Below, piece after piece: positions 14,701 to 21,518 of a stretch of 21,518 bases of DNA. A program made the position numbers and the translations under genes. The DNA is taken from positions 1 through 21,518 of the IMG/VR virus record IMGVR_UViG_3300014839_000045; one strand, given 5' to 3'. The DNA comes from a virus. Each line of letters begins with the position of its first letter. Positions within the stretch are counted from its first letter, which is position 1. A model generated the notes under the pieces. That model worked only from the letters and a program-made list of their open reading frames with translations. It did no database searches and was not told where the DNA came from.

Positions 14701-14797
14701 GGAAAAAGATGCCAAAAGACCTCAGGCTCGACCTTTTTCTCAATGGGCGGGAAGTAAATTAAATCATTCTTCTAAACCAAGAAGAAAGAATATTTAG
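11741..14797 (+). CDS. terL: Terminase large subunit, interrupted by an intein
   Basis: This is the ATP-driven DNA-packaging motor and headful/cos nuclease. The 1018-residue precursor would give a 672-residue terminase after splicing. The N-terminus has a Cys cluster (Cys6, Cys10, Cys13, Cys33) not usual for the family. Walker A is rebuilt only after splicing: IGRQ (129-132) joins CGKS (479-482). Walker B is DMLIFDEAD (579-587), followed by the coupling motif SSTPTG (612-617). The RNase-H-like nuclease acidic residues are Asp707 (GVDWND), Asp766 (YLDRG) and Asp881 or Asp885 (GDHLLDA). The C-terminal ~100 residues are polar and basic. It uses GTG as start, with AAAGGA six bases upstream overlapping the previous stop. 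Confidence 0.95.
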   Translation: MDLNLCSGDCLNCVKAYKKKHSASKGEGWKISCKGIPKDYLSEALQAGLSEETTDAMLTIVDPVRWAAENLDWHCIDPDSEIWKRKNPEEYYSWIADHPGEDISGHSRYHRPYQATMLLCSAKRKVFRIGRQCIEENEFVYTPKGLIRVKDIKENDTILGGQVTDLYSFEDIIYKITFQNGITLKVNKEHPFFVKGKGWIKLKDLELKDQVEFLPSETLLEENGDISPDQAKLLGYILSDGYFADKQSVKFTNNNIYYLSEVERLATQLFPTLNPHRLPKGNGFDTYLITKCGTNLPNPLAIYLKEVGVFHKDTFGQILTAKKESIEAFISTYFNGDGYLWHYKRPERKNGYRSEIGFAIGISEKKAKEFQYLLWKLGIGSIVKKEWMLKSTCPFYRVLVSRKEDQLKLLEFLDPSKYPEKFISHREILNKIGNKRNSKQDKNFSTITSIKKVGTGIVYGWETTSHEIISYCGMRTHNCGKSESICVSILFNMFTKPGKAEDQGFNVILITPYQTQIDLIFKRLNELLEGNPDLHNSIKRAVKAPNYTLTLHNGSEIKGFTAGTKSGNNAGAVRGQHGDMLIFDEADLLCASDIDAALSIVTNQPNATIWMSSTPTGKREKFFHNCFSKAYKEFHYPSQANPMWNSELEATFKEGLTALGYKHEILADFGEQEEGVFQNSYVQAAKGKFGYRSLPWKENWIYTMGVDWNDVKNGTTIAITGYDPVANHFYIVDKAIVSKEGWNQSAACEKIRDMNRFWRPTAIYLDRGFGGYQWEVLKKEGFDALSDPKRGPNHPDSALRNVKQYDFGSKVEIHDLFTKQPIQKAAKPFLVENAVRRFETRSISFPESDTSLEAQLSGYVIDHISINGNPTYKANEETVGDHLLDAVMLSLIAFTLTKTPFGKPTIDMSIAFAGKFGQKIDVDLQDGGTVYKSDKKVNPNEDHKPSLTRTEGLQGNNRIIASSEKQMPGNHLNNDLNSVKLWSYPGWEKDAKRPQARPFSQWAGSKLNHSSKPRRKNI
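12137..13174 (+). mobile_element. LAGLIDADG intein in the terminase Walker A motif
   Basis: The insert is 346 residues (terminase residues 133-478) in frame. It begins with Cys133 (CIEENEFVYTPKG, block A). Block B has NKEHPFF (His190). Two LAGLIDADG homing-endonuclease motifs follow: LLGYILSDGYF (233-243, Asp240) and FISTYFNGDGYL (329-340, Asp337). Block F contains VYGWETTSHEI (His465). The end is MRTHN (His477, Asn478), followed by Cys479 as the +1 residue. All splicing residues and both endonuclease acids are present, so splicing and homing activity both look intact. The stretch is visibly more A/T-rich than the terminase around it, which suits recent transfer. Confidence 0.93.
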
Positions 14798-14806
14798 GAG
14801 TATCTA

Positions 14807-15241
14807 ATGCCAGTAGGACTAAAAATTTATAGCGCCGCTACAGGGGTAGAGCCATTCAGTGTTAACGGGAGTATGCTTAATCCTCTCGTATTGTCTATAG
14901 ATGGTCGCCTAGGTGGCGCAAGTGAGACTCTTCTGTATGTTGCCAATGACGATCCGAGTAATTCTTTTACTAATATCGTAGTATCTTTTGCTCAGAATCC
15001 CGGACAAGATATCGTCAATGGCACTAATAGTTATTCCTGGAAACTGATAGCAGGGGCTACTCAACCTATAGAGCAACAATGGGCAGTAACGGATGCGGGT
15101 AGTTCTATTACTCTCCCAGATATTTCAGATATTGTCACTTTTTCTCCTTTCTGGTTGAGAATCGAAGTTCCTCTTGGAGCGCCTGTAGATAATTTTAATC
15201 ATGTTTCTCTTGAGATTGATGCGGTAGCAACTCCTGTATAG
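14807..15241 (+). CDS. Beta-rich structural protein, unknown
   Basis: The 144-residue product alternates short beta strands with Ser/Thr/Asn/Gly turns throughout and has no Cys. Trp occurs in the 'SWKL' and 'QQW' strands. The pattern suggests an Ig-like or beta-sandwich head, decoration or neck protein. Position between terminase and portal supports a virion role; the exact one cannot be given. GGAG lies six bases before ATG and the spacing after the terminase is nine bases. Confidence 0.65.
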   Translation: MPVGLKIYSAATGVEPFSVNGSMLNPLVLSIDGRLGGASETLLYVANDDPSNSFTNIVVSFAQNPGQDIVNGTNSYSWKLIAGATQPIEQQWAVTDAGSSITLPDISDIVTFSPFWLRIEVPLGAPVDNFNHVSLEIDAVATPV

Positions 15242-15250
15242 GATTAATTA

Positions 15251-15964
15251 ATGGCTAACGAATTAGATACAAAAAGCCGGAATCTTCTTTCTTTTCGGCC
15301 GAATATTCATTATGTAGAGCCTCCTCAAGAACCAGTAGCTCCTAATCCTATTTCTATCCCAGTAGTAGATGATGGAGCTAATAAAGTTACTGAATTAAAT
15401 AACCTAGCAGGAGCAGTAGGAATTCTTGCTGCTGCTGTTCAAGAGCAAATAGACACTGTATCGGCTAATATTGTAATTAAATTAGATCCTAGAGTAGATG
15501 CTGCCGCTATGTCGGCAATTGGAAGACAATTCCCAGGAGCAGATACTAACTACATTACTTATCCTCAGTATAAGCAGATGAGAGATTTAATTCAGGCGTA
15601 TGGAGAAGAAGCTGCTTCAGATGCGATTACTCCTGATGGAACAACTCCTGTTCCTGTTTTTGGTTCTGCCGCTGCGGCCGATGGAAGTCTTCGTCCTGAA
15701 TTGAATGTAAAAGCTCAGGTCATTCAGCCGATAGATATGCAGTCATTTCAGGCAGATCTTCTTGAGATGTTAGCTAATATGCTTTGGAAGATGTTGATTT
15801 ATAATCCACTTAACCCTATTGTCTCGACAATATCGTTTGGTGCAGCATCTATTCCTGAGAATATGCCAGGATATAAGACATCTTCTGCTACTGCGGCTAA
15901 TGCTGCTAATAGTTCAGTAAAGTCTACTCAAGCAGCAGGACAAAGTGCTCCAGGTGCCACATAA
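15251..15964 (+). CDS. Unknown structural-type protein
   Basis: The 237-residue protein has a proline-rich N-terminus (EPPQEPVAPNPISIP, about 23-37), helical middle segments (about 45-75 and 105-125) and an Ala/Ser/Thr-rich low-complexity tail (about 210-237). The tail and lack of enzyme motifs fit a virion assembly protein. AGGA lies upstream. Its stop shares a base with the next ATG (TAATG), so it is translationally coupled to the 595-residue protein and they may act together. Family not recognised. Confidence 0.65.
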   Translation: MANELDTKSRNLLSFRPNIHYVEPPQEPVAPNPISIPVVDDGANKVTELNNLAGAVGILAAAVQEQIDTVSANIVIKLDPRVDAAAMSAIGRQFPGADTNYITYPQYKQMRDLIQAYGEEAASDAITPDGTTPVPVFGSAAAADGSLRPELNVKAQVIQPIDMQSFQADLLEMLANMLWKMLIYNPLNPIVSTISFGAASIPENMPGYKTSSATAANAANSSVKSTQAAGQSAPGAT

Positions 15965-17751
15965 TGCGCAATACACTCGATCTATGTGACGCTAATGCGA
16001 TTAGTAAAGTTTTTGAGCGGGGATGTCATTTCTCTCTTACTCAGGAATCGGTATTCGCAGTAATGACACCATATCTAGGAACTCTTCAGAGTATGTCTAA
16101 AAATACTCAGATGATCCTAAATAACAATCCAACTTCAGGTGTAGCAAGTTCTTCGGTTACATCAAACGCCTCTTCGTTATCAGGTAGTCAAGTTGGAGTT
16201 CAACCCGATAGTTTGTCATTAAGTAGCTTAGGGACTTCAGGAGCTTTAGTTTCGAGAACTACAGCAGATGGCGCTAACGTGGTAGGATCTCCTGCGGTAG
16301 GATCAAACTCTACAACTCTTACTCCAGGGGGAACTCCTCAAACTCCTGCTCAAGTAAATCAAAGTATAGCCGATCGTCTTGCGAATCAGTTTACAAATAC
16401 TGGAACAAACGATAGTTTAGGCGGAATTCTTAATAGCAAGTGTATTCCTTGTAGTTTGCGTATTAATCTAAAAGAACAGTTAAACTGGAAAAGTTTACTT
16501 GAGAATCCTCTTATTACTATTTTAGGAACTGATCTCTATAAGGCTTTTATTAAGTTTTATAATGATGCTCTTTCTTCGTTAAATACTATTATTGGAATGC
16601 TAAAAGGAACCAATAACTACGTAGATATATGCGCCTTTTTAAAATTTCTTCAAGATTTCGTATGCGTGCCTGACCTTGAACGTATTCTTGCTGGATTAGC
16701 TGCTTTATTAATTCAACTAGGATTGGAACTGAGTAGCATGTTTGATTTGGTTATTCAGTTAATTGGTCCTCTGCTTATGCCATTCCTTACAGCATTACTA
16801 GATCAAGTTACTAAATTTTTATTGGCGGCGATAATGCCCCTTCAATGTATTGTTAATTCAATACAGGTAATGCTCTCTAAACTGAATTACTCAGTCCTAT
16901 TCCAGAATATGTCAACAATCGAAAAAGGATTTCAACAGGCCGGATCTAATATCGCTAATATGGCAAGTAAGACAGCAGGTGCTGTAAGTTCGGCATATGA
17001 CAAACTAACAGGGGCTCAAACAACAGCTCAAACAGTAGATCAGAATAATCCTACAGCCGTTCAAGTTGCTCAAGTTAATCTTGTTCAAGCTCAAAAAGGC
17101 TATTCTCAGGCTAACCAAAATCAGGACTTAACTGCTATTGATAAAGCTCAAGCAGCAATGACTTCTATGATGACAGGAGTGAAGGGAGCGCTTAGTTCGC
17201 TAATTAATTATCTTCAAAGACTCGTAGATAACGTTAATAAGTTCTGGAATAGCCTGATATCTGAAATTATGAAATTACTTCAGAAGTTTATGGGTTCTGG
17301 GACAGGAATGCTCTTTTCCCTACAAGATAAACTAGCAATCCTCCAAATAGTAGGGATGGTTACGGCAATTATTAAGGCTATCCAAAATGGTCTTCATTGT
17401 AGCGATACCAGTGGAATCGATACGGCAATCAGTCAGATACCCTCAACTCCTGGTCTGACAATTATGAAGAATAATGACGGAACTTTCACATTTTCCAATC
17501 CAGGTTCTCCAATTTCTAATGCTTTATCCAATATTTCATTGAATTCTCCAAATTCCGACGGTAATACTAGCCAAAATTCAGGTTCACTGATAAAATCTAC
17601 AGGAAATCCTGTTCTTGATTCTAATATTTCTAAGACGGTGACAGCATTGACTACTCCAGTAAAAGTTACCTTTAAGTGTTCAATGCAAACAACAGTAGCA
17701 AACGCAGAGCAGGTTAATACTTGGATTACAGAATTAAACAGTATTAAATAG
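15964..17751 (+). CDS. Large unknown virion-type protein with hydrophobic core
   Basis: The 595-residue protein has a small N-terminal domain (1-52) with Cys8 and Cys21. A Ser/Thr/Gly low-complexity linker follows (about 55-130). A helical segment with Cys160/Cys163 (CIPC) and Cys223/Cys234 comes next, then a strongly hydrophobic stretch (about 240-305: LAGLAALLIQLGLEL, LIGPLLMPFLTALL, FLLAAIMPL). Further helices (about 315-475) and a second polar linker (about 510-560) lead to a beta-like end. This is not a standard capsid or tail layout. It could be an internal or membrane-penetrating virion protein. Start has only a weak AGGTG and relies on coupling. Confidence 0.65.
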   Translation: MRNTLDLCDANAISKVFERGCHFSLTQESVFAVMTPYLGTLQSMSKNTQMILNNNPTSGVASSSVTSNASSLSGSQVGVQPDSLSLSSLGTSGALVSRTTADGANVVGSPAVGSNSTTLTPGGTPQTPAQVNQSIADRLANQFTNTGTNDSLGGILNSKCIPCSLRINLKEQLNWKSLLENPLITILGTDLYKAFIKFYNDALSSLNTIIGMLKGTNNYVDICAFLKFLQDFVCVPDLERILAGLAALLIQLGLELSSMFDLVIQLIGPLLMPFLTALLDQVTKFLLAAIMPLQCIVNSIQVMLSKLNYSVLFQNMSTIEKGFQQAGSNIANMASKTAGAVSSAYDKLTGAQTTAQTVDQNNPTAVQVAQVNLVQAQKGYSQANQNQDLTAIDKAQAAMTSMMTGVKGALSSLINYLQRLVDNVNKFWNSLISEIMKLLQKFMGSGTGMLFSLQDKLAILQIVGMVTAIIKAIQNGLHCSDTSGIDTAISQIPSTPGLTIMKNNDGTFTFSNPGSPISNALSNISLNSPNSDGNTSQNSGSLIKSTGNPVLDSNISKTVTALTTPVKVTFKCSMQTTVANAEQVNTWITELNSIK

Positions 17752-17763
17752 TAGGAGCCTGAC

Positions 17764-20481
17764 TTGAAAACTTTTTCTGACGATGTGCAGGTATTTCGTG
17801 GCAATCAACCATTGCGCACCGAAGAAGTCAAAGATGTCATTCCTGATATCGGGTTTATCCCGCCTGGAAATAAAAGACCACCTAATGTTCCTCGAATAAT
17901 TTCTCCTGCTCTTAACTATGCTACTTCTAAAACTATCGGTCGTGGCGCATTTATGCCCGCTGAATACGACCTCTCAGAAGTGGGTCGTGTCGAAGATACC
18001 GAAAGTTACGTAAGGCAATCATTCAGTAAGAAATTAGCTCTTATGTTTAAAGAGGGATATACCTTTATTGGTAAGAATCCTAAAACTATCAGATATATCA
18101 AGACTCGTTTCGCTCAAATTGCCAGAGCTACTCAATTACCTACTCTAGAGTTTATGCGATTAATTGGTAGTTCTCTAGTCAAGAAATCTAACGCTTTTAT
18201 TGTAAAAGTTAGAGACGAAGATGCTTCAGGTGGAAGAATTCGTAAAGATCCTAATACAGGGGATGATATCCCGCCGATTGCTGGATATTTTTCAATGCCG
18301 GCTGAAACGGTAGAGTTCTCAGCTTCAGATAATATCCTTATTATGTATCGTCAGAGAACACCTATTGGTCAGATGCGTCAATTCTTGCCAGAAGATGTAG
18401 TTCACTTCTACTTTGACCGAAAAGACGGATTCTTTTACGGAACGCCTACTATTATTCCAGTTCTAGACGATATTCGTGCTCTTCGCAAGATTGAAGAAAA
18501 TATAGAATTACTGGTATATCAATATCTCTTTCCTCTTTATCAATTCCAGGTAGGAACTACCGAGATTCCTGCTGGTATCGACGAACACGGAAATCGAGAA
18601 GTCGATGTAATGCGTAGAGAGATACAGTTTATGCCTTCAGAAGGTGCGATTGTAACTACTGAACGTCATAAAGTTACTTCTCTTGGGGCGGAAGGGAGAG
18701 CCCTTAAAGCTGACGGTTATCTAGAACATTTTAAAAAGCGGGTAATAGCTGGCCTTGGACTTTCTTCAGTAGATCTTGGTGATGCCGATTCGAGTAATCG
18801 ATCTACTGCTGACAATATGTCACGTAACCTTGTTGATTCAGTTAAAGACTTTCAGCAAGTATTCGAGTATTTTTTCAATGACAATATCGTTAACGAACTT
18901 CTTCTAGAAAGCACTTTTGGTCCAGAAGTCCTAGATGAAGAGAATATCGTCAGGATGAAGTTCAAAGAAATTGATATTGATACTCAAATCAAGAAAGAAT
19001 GCCATTATGCCGATCAATTCAATAAGAACCTTATTAATTGGGAAGAAGGTAGAATGGCTATTGGACTAGAGCCAATTCAGCTTCCTTCTCTTGAAGAGAT
19101 TGCTTCAGACGAAGACTTATCTCAGAAATATCCAGAATGGTATCACACTTTCTTCAAGTTGTTTAAAGAGCCAGAATTACTGATTATGGCTACGAAAGAA
19201 CCTTACTCTCCTCTTGCTATGGCAAATACTCGCAATCCTTCTACTGAACTCCGAAAAGGCGACGTAGATGAATCATTTGAGAAGCAAAAAGAGATATTTA
19301 AGCAACAAGCTCAGATGAAGATGCAGCAAAGAGGCGGAAAAGCGAAAGATGCCTTCTTGTCAGAACGTTTCGCAGAAGTTCAGCAAGGTATCGCTTCGTA
19401 TGTATCTATTAAACAAGTTCTCGATCACGGTTGGGTTAATCAACTTATTAGAACTTCAATAACTCCAACTATCGACTATATGATAGCTGCCCAGATGGCG
19501 TCATTTAAACAAGGATACAGTGAGCATGGGGATGCTTATTCTACTAAATTCTTGGATGCTTGTAGATTAGCAAGAATCCATTTTAGAGAACGCGCGGAAA
19601 ATTATATTAATAAACTGATTGAAGATATTAACGGAACACTTAAACGTAATATCTCGGAAGACTTACCAGTCGAAGAAATCGTATCCAGAACTCAAATTGT
19701 TTTTGATACCCTTAAATTCCGCGCTAATTTTATTGAAGACGTAGAAATGCGAAAAGCTCAAGAAGCAGGTAGTTCTTTAGCTCTTAGAGATCAAGGCAAT
19801 AGATACCTAGAAGTTACTAAAACTGAAAAATGCGACGAAGGATGTAAGACTTGTAATAGCAAGAGGGGATCTCTTCTTGATACAGCCAATATGTCCTTAG
19901 AAGACGTTCCTCCATATCATAGTGGCTGTACTTGCGGATTAAAAATTTCTGAAGGCGGGGAACTTATTACTAATGCTACTCCTGCTACACCAGATGATCC
20001 GAGAGAATTTAAGCGGACTTATGGGTTTGAAACAACTCCACAATGCCTAGATGCCGAAGCTACTAAAATCCGCCAAAAAAATCCAGATTGGAGTGCTTCT
20101 CAAGTAACAGCAGAAGCTGCTCGTATTTGTAAGAGCAAGAGAATGGAAAATGCGCCAGAAAAGAGAGACGTAGGAACAGGTGAGACTAAAGATGCTCAGA
20201 CTCCTCCTCCTCCAGGTCCTGGCGGTCCACAACCTCTAGATCCATCGAATCCTCCGTGGCCTCCTGATACAGAAGTAGATAAGAAAGTAGGCGAAGCTCA
20301 GAGAGCAATGCCTGCTAATATACAATGTCCGAAATGCGGATATAATGCAGAGAGAAAGAAGAATTCAGCGGACAAGTATCACTGCGATCGTTGTAATGTA
20401 ACTTTCAGGAGAGCTTGGACTAGAAGATATCCAGGTGATCCTAGTGAAGAACAAATGGCAACATCGAATCCATACGTTTAG
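17764..20481 (+). CDS. Portal protein with MuF-like and zinc-ribbon C-terminal extensions
   Basis: This is the ring at the capsid vertex through which DNA passes. At 905 residues it is roughly twice a usual portal. Residues 1 to about 480 are portal-like: a PAEYDL N-terminal region, a wing around 120-230 (LPEDVVHFYFDRKDGFFYGTP), the long helix DDIRALRKIEENIELLVYQYLFPLYQ (235-260) and GLGLSSVDLGDADSSNRSTAD (330-350). A second unit (about 525-730) has a MuF/minor-head-like end: Cys690, Cys694, Cys697 and PPYHSGCTC (716-724). A Pro-rich linker (814-833) leads to a zinc ribbon (Cys855, Cys858, Cys874, Cys877). The start is TTG with AGGAG six bases upstream; no ATG is near. Confidence 0.88.
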   Translation: MKTFSDDVQVFRGNQPLRTEEVKDVIPDIGFIPPGNKRPPNVPRIISPALNYATSKTIGRGAFMPAEYDLSEVGRVEDTESYVRQSFSKKLALMFKEGYTFIGKNPKTIRYIKTRFAQIARATQLPTLEFMRLIGSSLVKKSNAFIVKVRDEDASGGRIRKDPNTGDDIPPIAGYFSMPAETVEFSASDNILIMYRQRTPIGQMRQFLPEDVVHFYFDRKDGFFYGTPTIIPVLDDIRALRKIEENIELLVYQYLFPLYQFQVGTTEIPAGIDEHGNREVDVMRREIQFMPSEGAIVTTERHKVTSLGAEGRALKADGYLEHFKKRVIAGLGLSSVDLGDADSSNRSTADNMSRNLVDSVKDFQQVFEYFFNDNIVNELLLESTFGPEVLDEENIVRMKFKEIDIDTQIKKECHYADQFNKNLINWEEGRMAIGLEPIQLPSLEEIASDEDLSQKYPEWYHTFFKLFKEPELLIMATKEPYSPLAMANTRNPSTELRKGDVDESFEKQKEIFKQQAQMKMQQRGGKAKDAFLSERFAEVQQGIASYVSIKQVLDHGWVNQLIRTSITPTIDYMIAAQMASFKQGYSEHGDAYSTKFLDACRLARIHFRERAENYINKLIEDINGTLKRNISEDLPVEEIVSRTQIVFDTLKFRANFIEDVEMRKAQEAGSSLALRDQGNRYLEVTKTEKCDEGCKTCNSKRGSLLDTANMSLEDVPPYHSGCTCGLKISEGGELITNATPATPDDPREFKRTYGFETTPQCLDAEATKIRQKNPDWSASQVTAEAARICKSKRMENAPEKRDVGTGETKDAQTPPPPGPGGPQPLDPSNPPWPPDTEVDKKVGEAQRAMPANIQCPKCGYNAERKKNSADKYHCDRCNVTFRRAWTRRYPGDPSEEQMATSNPYV

Positions 20482-20491
20482 GAGCTTTTAG

Positions 20492-21518
20492 ATGTTTAAT
20501 GACAAATATCTCAAATTTTACGGTTATGATGTCACTCTAAAGATTAGTGATGCTGACAAGATCAGAATTCGCGATGGATTTGAAGGTCCAGGTCCGCAAG
20601 CTCAAGCTATTAACGGGAATGCCATGGACCCTCCATCTGCTGCCAATGTAGAGATGCAACGTAAGAAACTTCACGCTCGCATTGCTGCTTCTCATGCGGG
20701 TATTATTAATCGGAACAATATGTTCTATCTGCCTGATAAAATGAAGGCGGGTATAAAGACTTTTACTGAACCGTATCCTAAGCCTATTCTCGTTAATCAC
20801 GATGAAAAAGGCGAACCTATTGGTAGAGTTATCGAATCTAGATATGTAGATACTACTGATGGTGGTATTAAGATTAGAAATGCCAGAGATAGCTACGTTA
20901 AAGATGTTCTCCGCGAATTAGAAAAACCTTTTGAGCAATTCGTGAATGGCTCGATGTCGTTTAAAGATCAAGTAGATTTCGTTCGCGATGCTCTTTCTAC
21001 TACGATTCTAGATGATCCAAGTTATCAAGGTTTGGGTTATGCTGAAATTGTAGCAAGTATTACGAACGATGAAGCTATTGAAAAATTTCTTGATGGAAGA
21101 TACTTAACAGGTTCCGTAGCTGCGGCTACAGATCACGCCATTTGTTCAGTTTGTAAGACCGACTGGACAGAAGGCGATGGTCAATGCGATCATAAACCGG
21201 GTAAAACTTACGATAAGAAGAAAATGTTTCTTATCGCCGGTAATTTTTCTTATGAGCATTGGGCAGTAGTCAACACACCAGCCGATGGTCACTCAAAACA
21301 ATTAGAACTTATACTTAATAGTGCCAAAACCGATTTCTCTGTTGATAATACTGAGCTATCAGGTAAACTCTATGAAGTTAGTGTCAATTTCCCAAAAAAT
21401 AAACAGGAGGAAATCGTGGAAGTTAAAGACAATACATCTGAAGGGGCAGTAATCGTTCCTCCAGTTACAGACCCAGTAAAGACTGCTGATGCCGTTTTAC
21501 CAGCAGATCTTAATCCAG
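20492..21518 (+). CDS. Prohead protease, probably fused to scaffold; C-terminus off the right edge
   Basis: The 342 visible residues resemble phage head-maturation proteases that cut scaffold and capsid proteins during assembly. Supporting motifs are KPILVNHD followed by PIGRV (about 98-113, His103 as candidate catalytic His), LTGSVAA (205-211, Ser208 as candidate nucleophile) and YEHWAVVNTPAD (254-265), like the 'E-xS-vv-PA' end of the fold. Between these lies an insert with Cys218, Cys221, Cys232 and His234, a likely zinc site. The tail after about 300 is polar and acidic like a scaffold. AGGAG precedes the ATG. An internal SD and GTG lie in frame at codon 309. Confidence 0.8.
   Translation, partial: MFNDKYLKFYGYDVTLKISDADKIRIRDGFEGPGPQAQAINGNAMDPPSAANVEMQRKKLHARIAASHAGIINRNNMFYLPDKMKAGIKTFTEPYPKPILVNHDEKGEPIGRVIESRYVDTTDGGIKIRNARDSYVKDVLRELEKPFEQFVNGSMSFKDQVDFVRDALSTTILDDPSYQGLGYAEIVASITNDEAIEKFLDGRYLTGSVAAATDHAICSVCKTDWTEGDGQCDHKPGKTYDKKKMFLIAGNFSYEHWAVVNTPADGHSKQLELILNSAKTDFSVDNTELSGKLYEVSVNFPKNKQEEIVEVKDNTSEGAVIVPPVTDPVKTADAVLPADLNP
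21405..21418 (+). promoter_or_regulatory. Internal ribosome site and in-frame GTG inside the protease gene
   Basis: AGGAGG at 21405-21410 lies five bases before GTG at 21416-21418. The GTG is in frame (codon 309) and begins just where the sequence changes from protease fold to polar tail. A nested scaffold product made from an internal start, as in lambda C/Nu3, would look like this. Confidence 0.55.

Noticed and set aside
1-21518. tRNA genes, CRISPR arrays, insertion sequences, attachment sites
   Set aside because: No cloverleaf-like segments with conserved T-loop, no regularly spaced direct repeats, no transposase or integrase frame were seen by eye. A tRNAscan-SE run would settle the tRNA point.

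Overview
The window is a piece of a tailed double-stranded DNA bacteriophage genome (Caudoviricetes), probably a large one. It is A/T-rich. Genes are tightly packed, mostly preceded by clear Shine-Dalgarno (SD) sequences, and split into two divergent blocks. The host cannot be named from this sequence, but translation is bacterial: SD-led starts, with GTG used by the terminase and TTG by the portal. I saw no tRNA, rRNA, CRISPR array, IS element or integrase.

Left block (1 to about 5100, minus strand): a string of small, mostly unrecognised genes typical of a phage early/accessory region. Recognisable members are a P-loop kinase of the polynucleotide-kinase/N4BP2L type, a DUF4258-like protein, a small helix-turn-helix candidate, two Cys-rich (zinc-type) small proteins and several small membrane proteins. 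Several genes of 30-43 residues fill the gaps between larger ones, some with perfect SD sequences. Stop, SD and start signals often overlap, which suggests coupled translation.

Divergent control region (about 4900-5290): a long gap with tiny ORFs, a 12-bp tandem duplication and a 6-bp inverted repeat. It separates the minus block from the plus block.

Right block (5292 to the right edge, plus strand): the head and DNA-packaging operon. In order: a small protein; a Cys-cluster protein (possibly terminase-small-like); a 1185-residue multidomain protein; three glycine-zipper hydrophobic proteins; the large terminase interrupted by a 346-residue LAGLIDADG intein exactly inside the Walker A motif; a beta-rich protein; two unknown structural-type proteins; a portal with MuF-like and zinc-ribbon C-terminal extensions; and a prohead protease that runs off the edge and has a strong internal in-frame start at codon 309, probably for a nested scaffold.

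The most striking item is the 1185-residue protein. It carries an ATP-grasp-like domain and a protein-kinase-like domain with all key catalytic residues, joined by four copies of a ~31-residue repeat (core NTIEGL...FGSG), next to glycine-zipper hydrophobic segments. This resembles the 'polyvalent protein' theme of injected multi-effector proteins. A second unexpected signal is a DNA motif, TCGGCGGG, usually behind a T-rich run, found far more often than base composition predicts, in gaps and in different reading frames.
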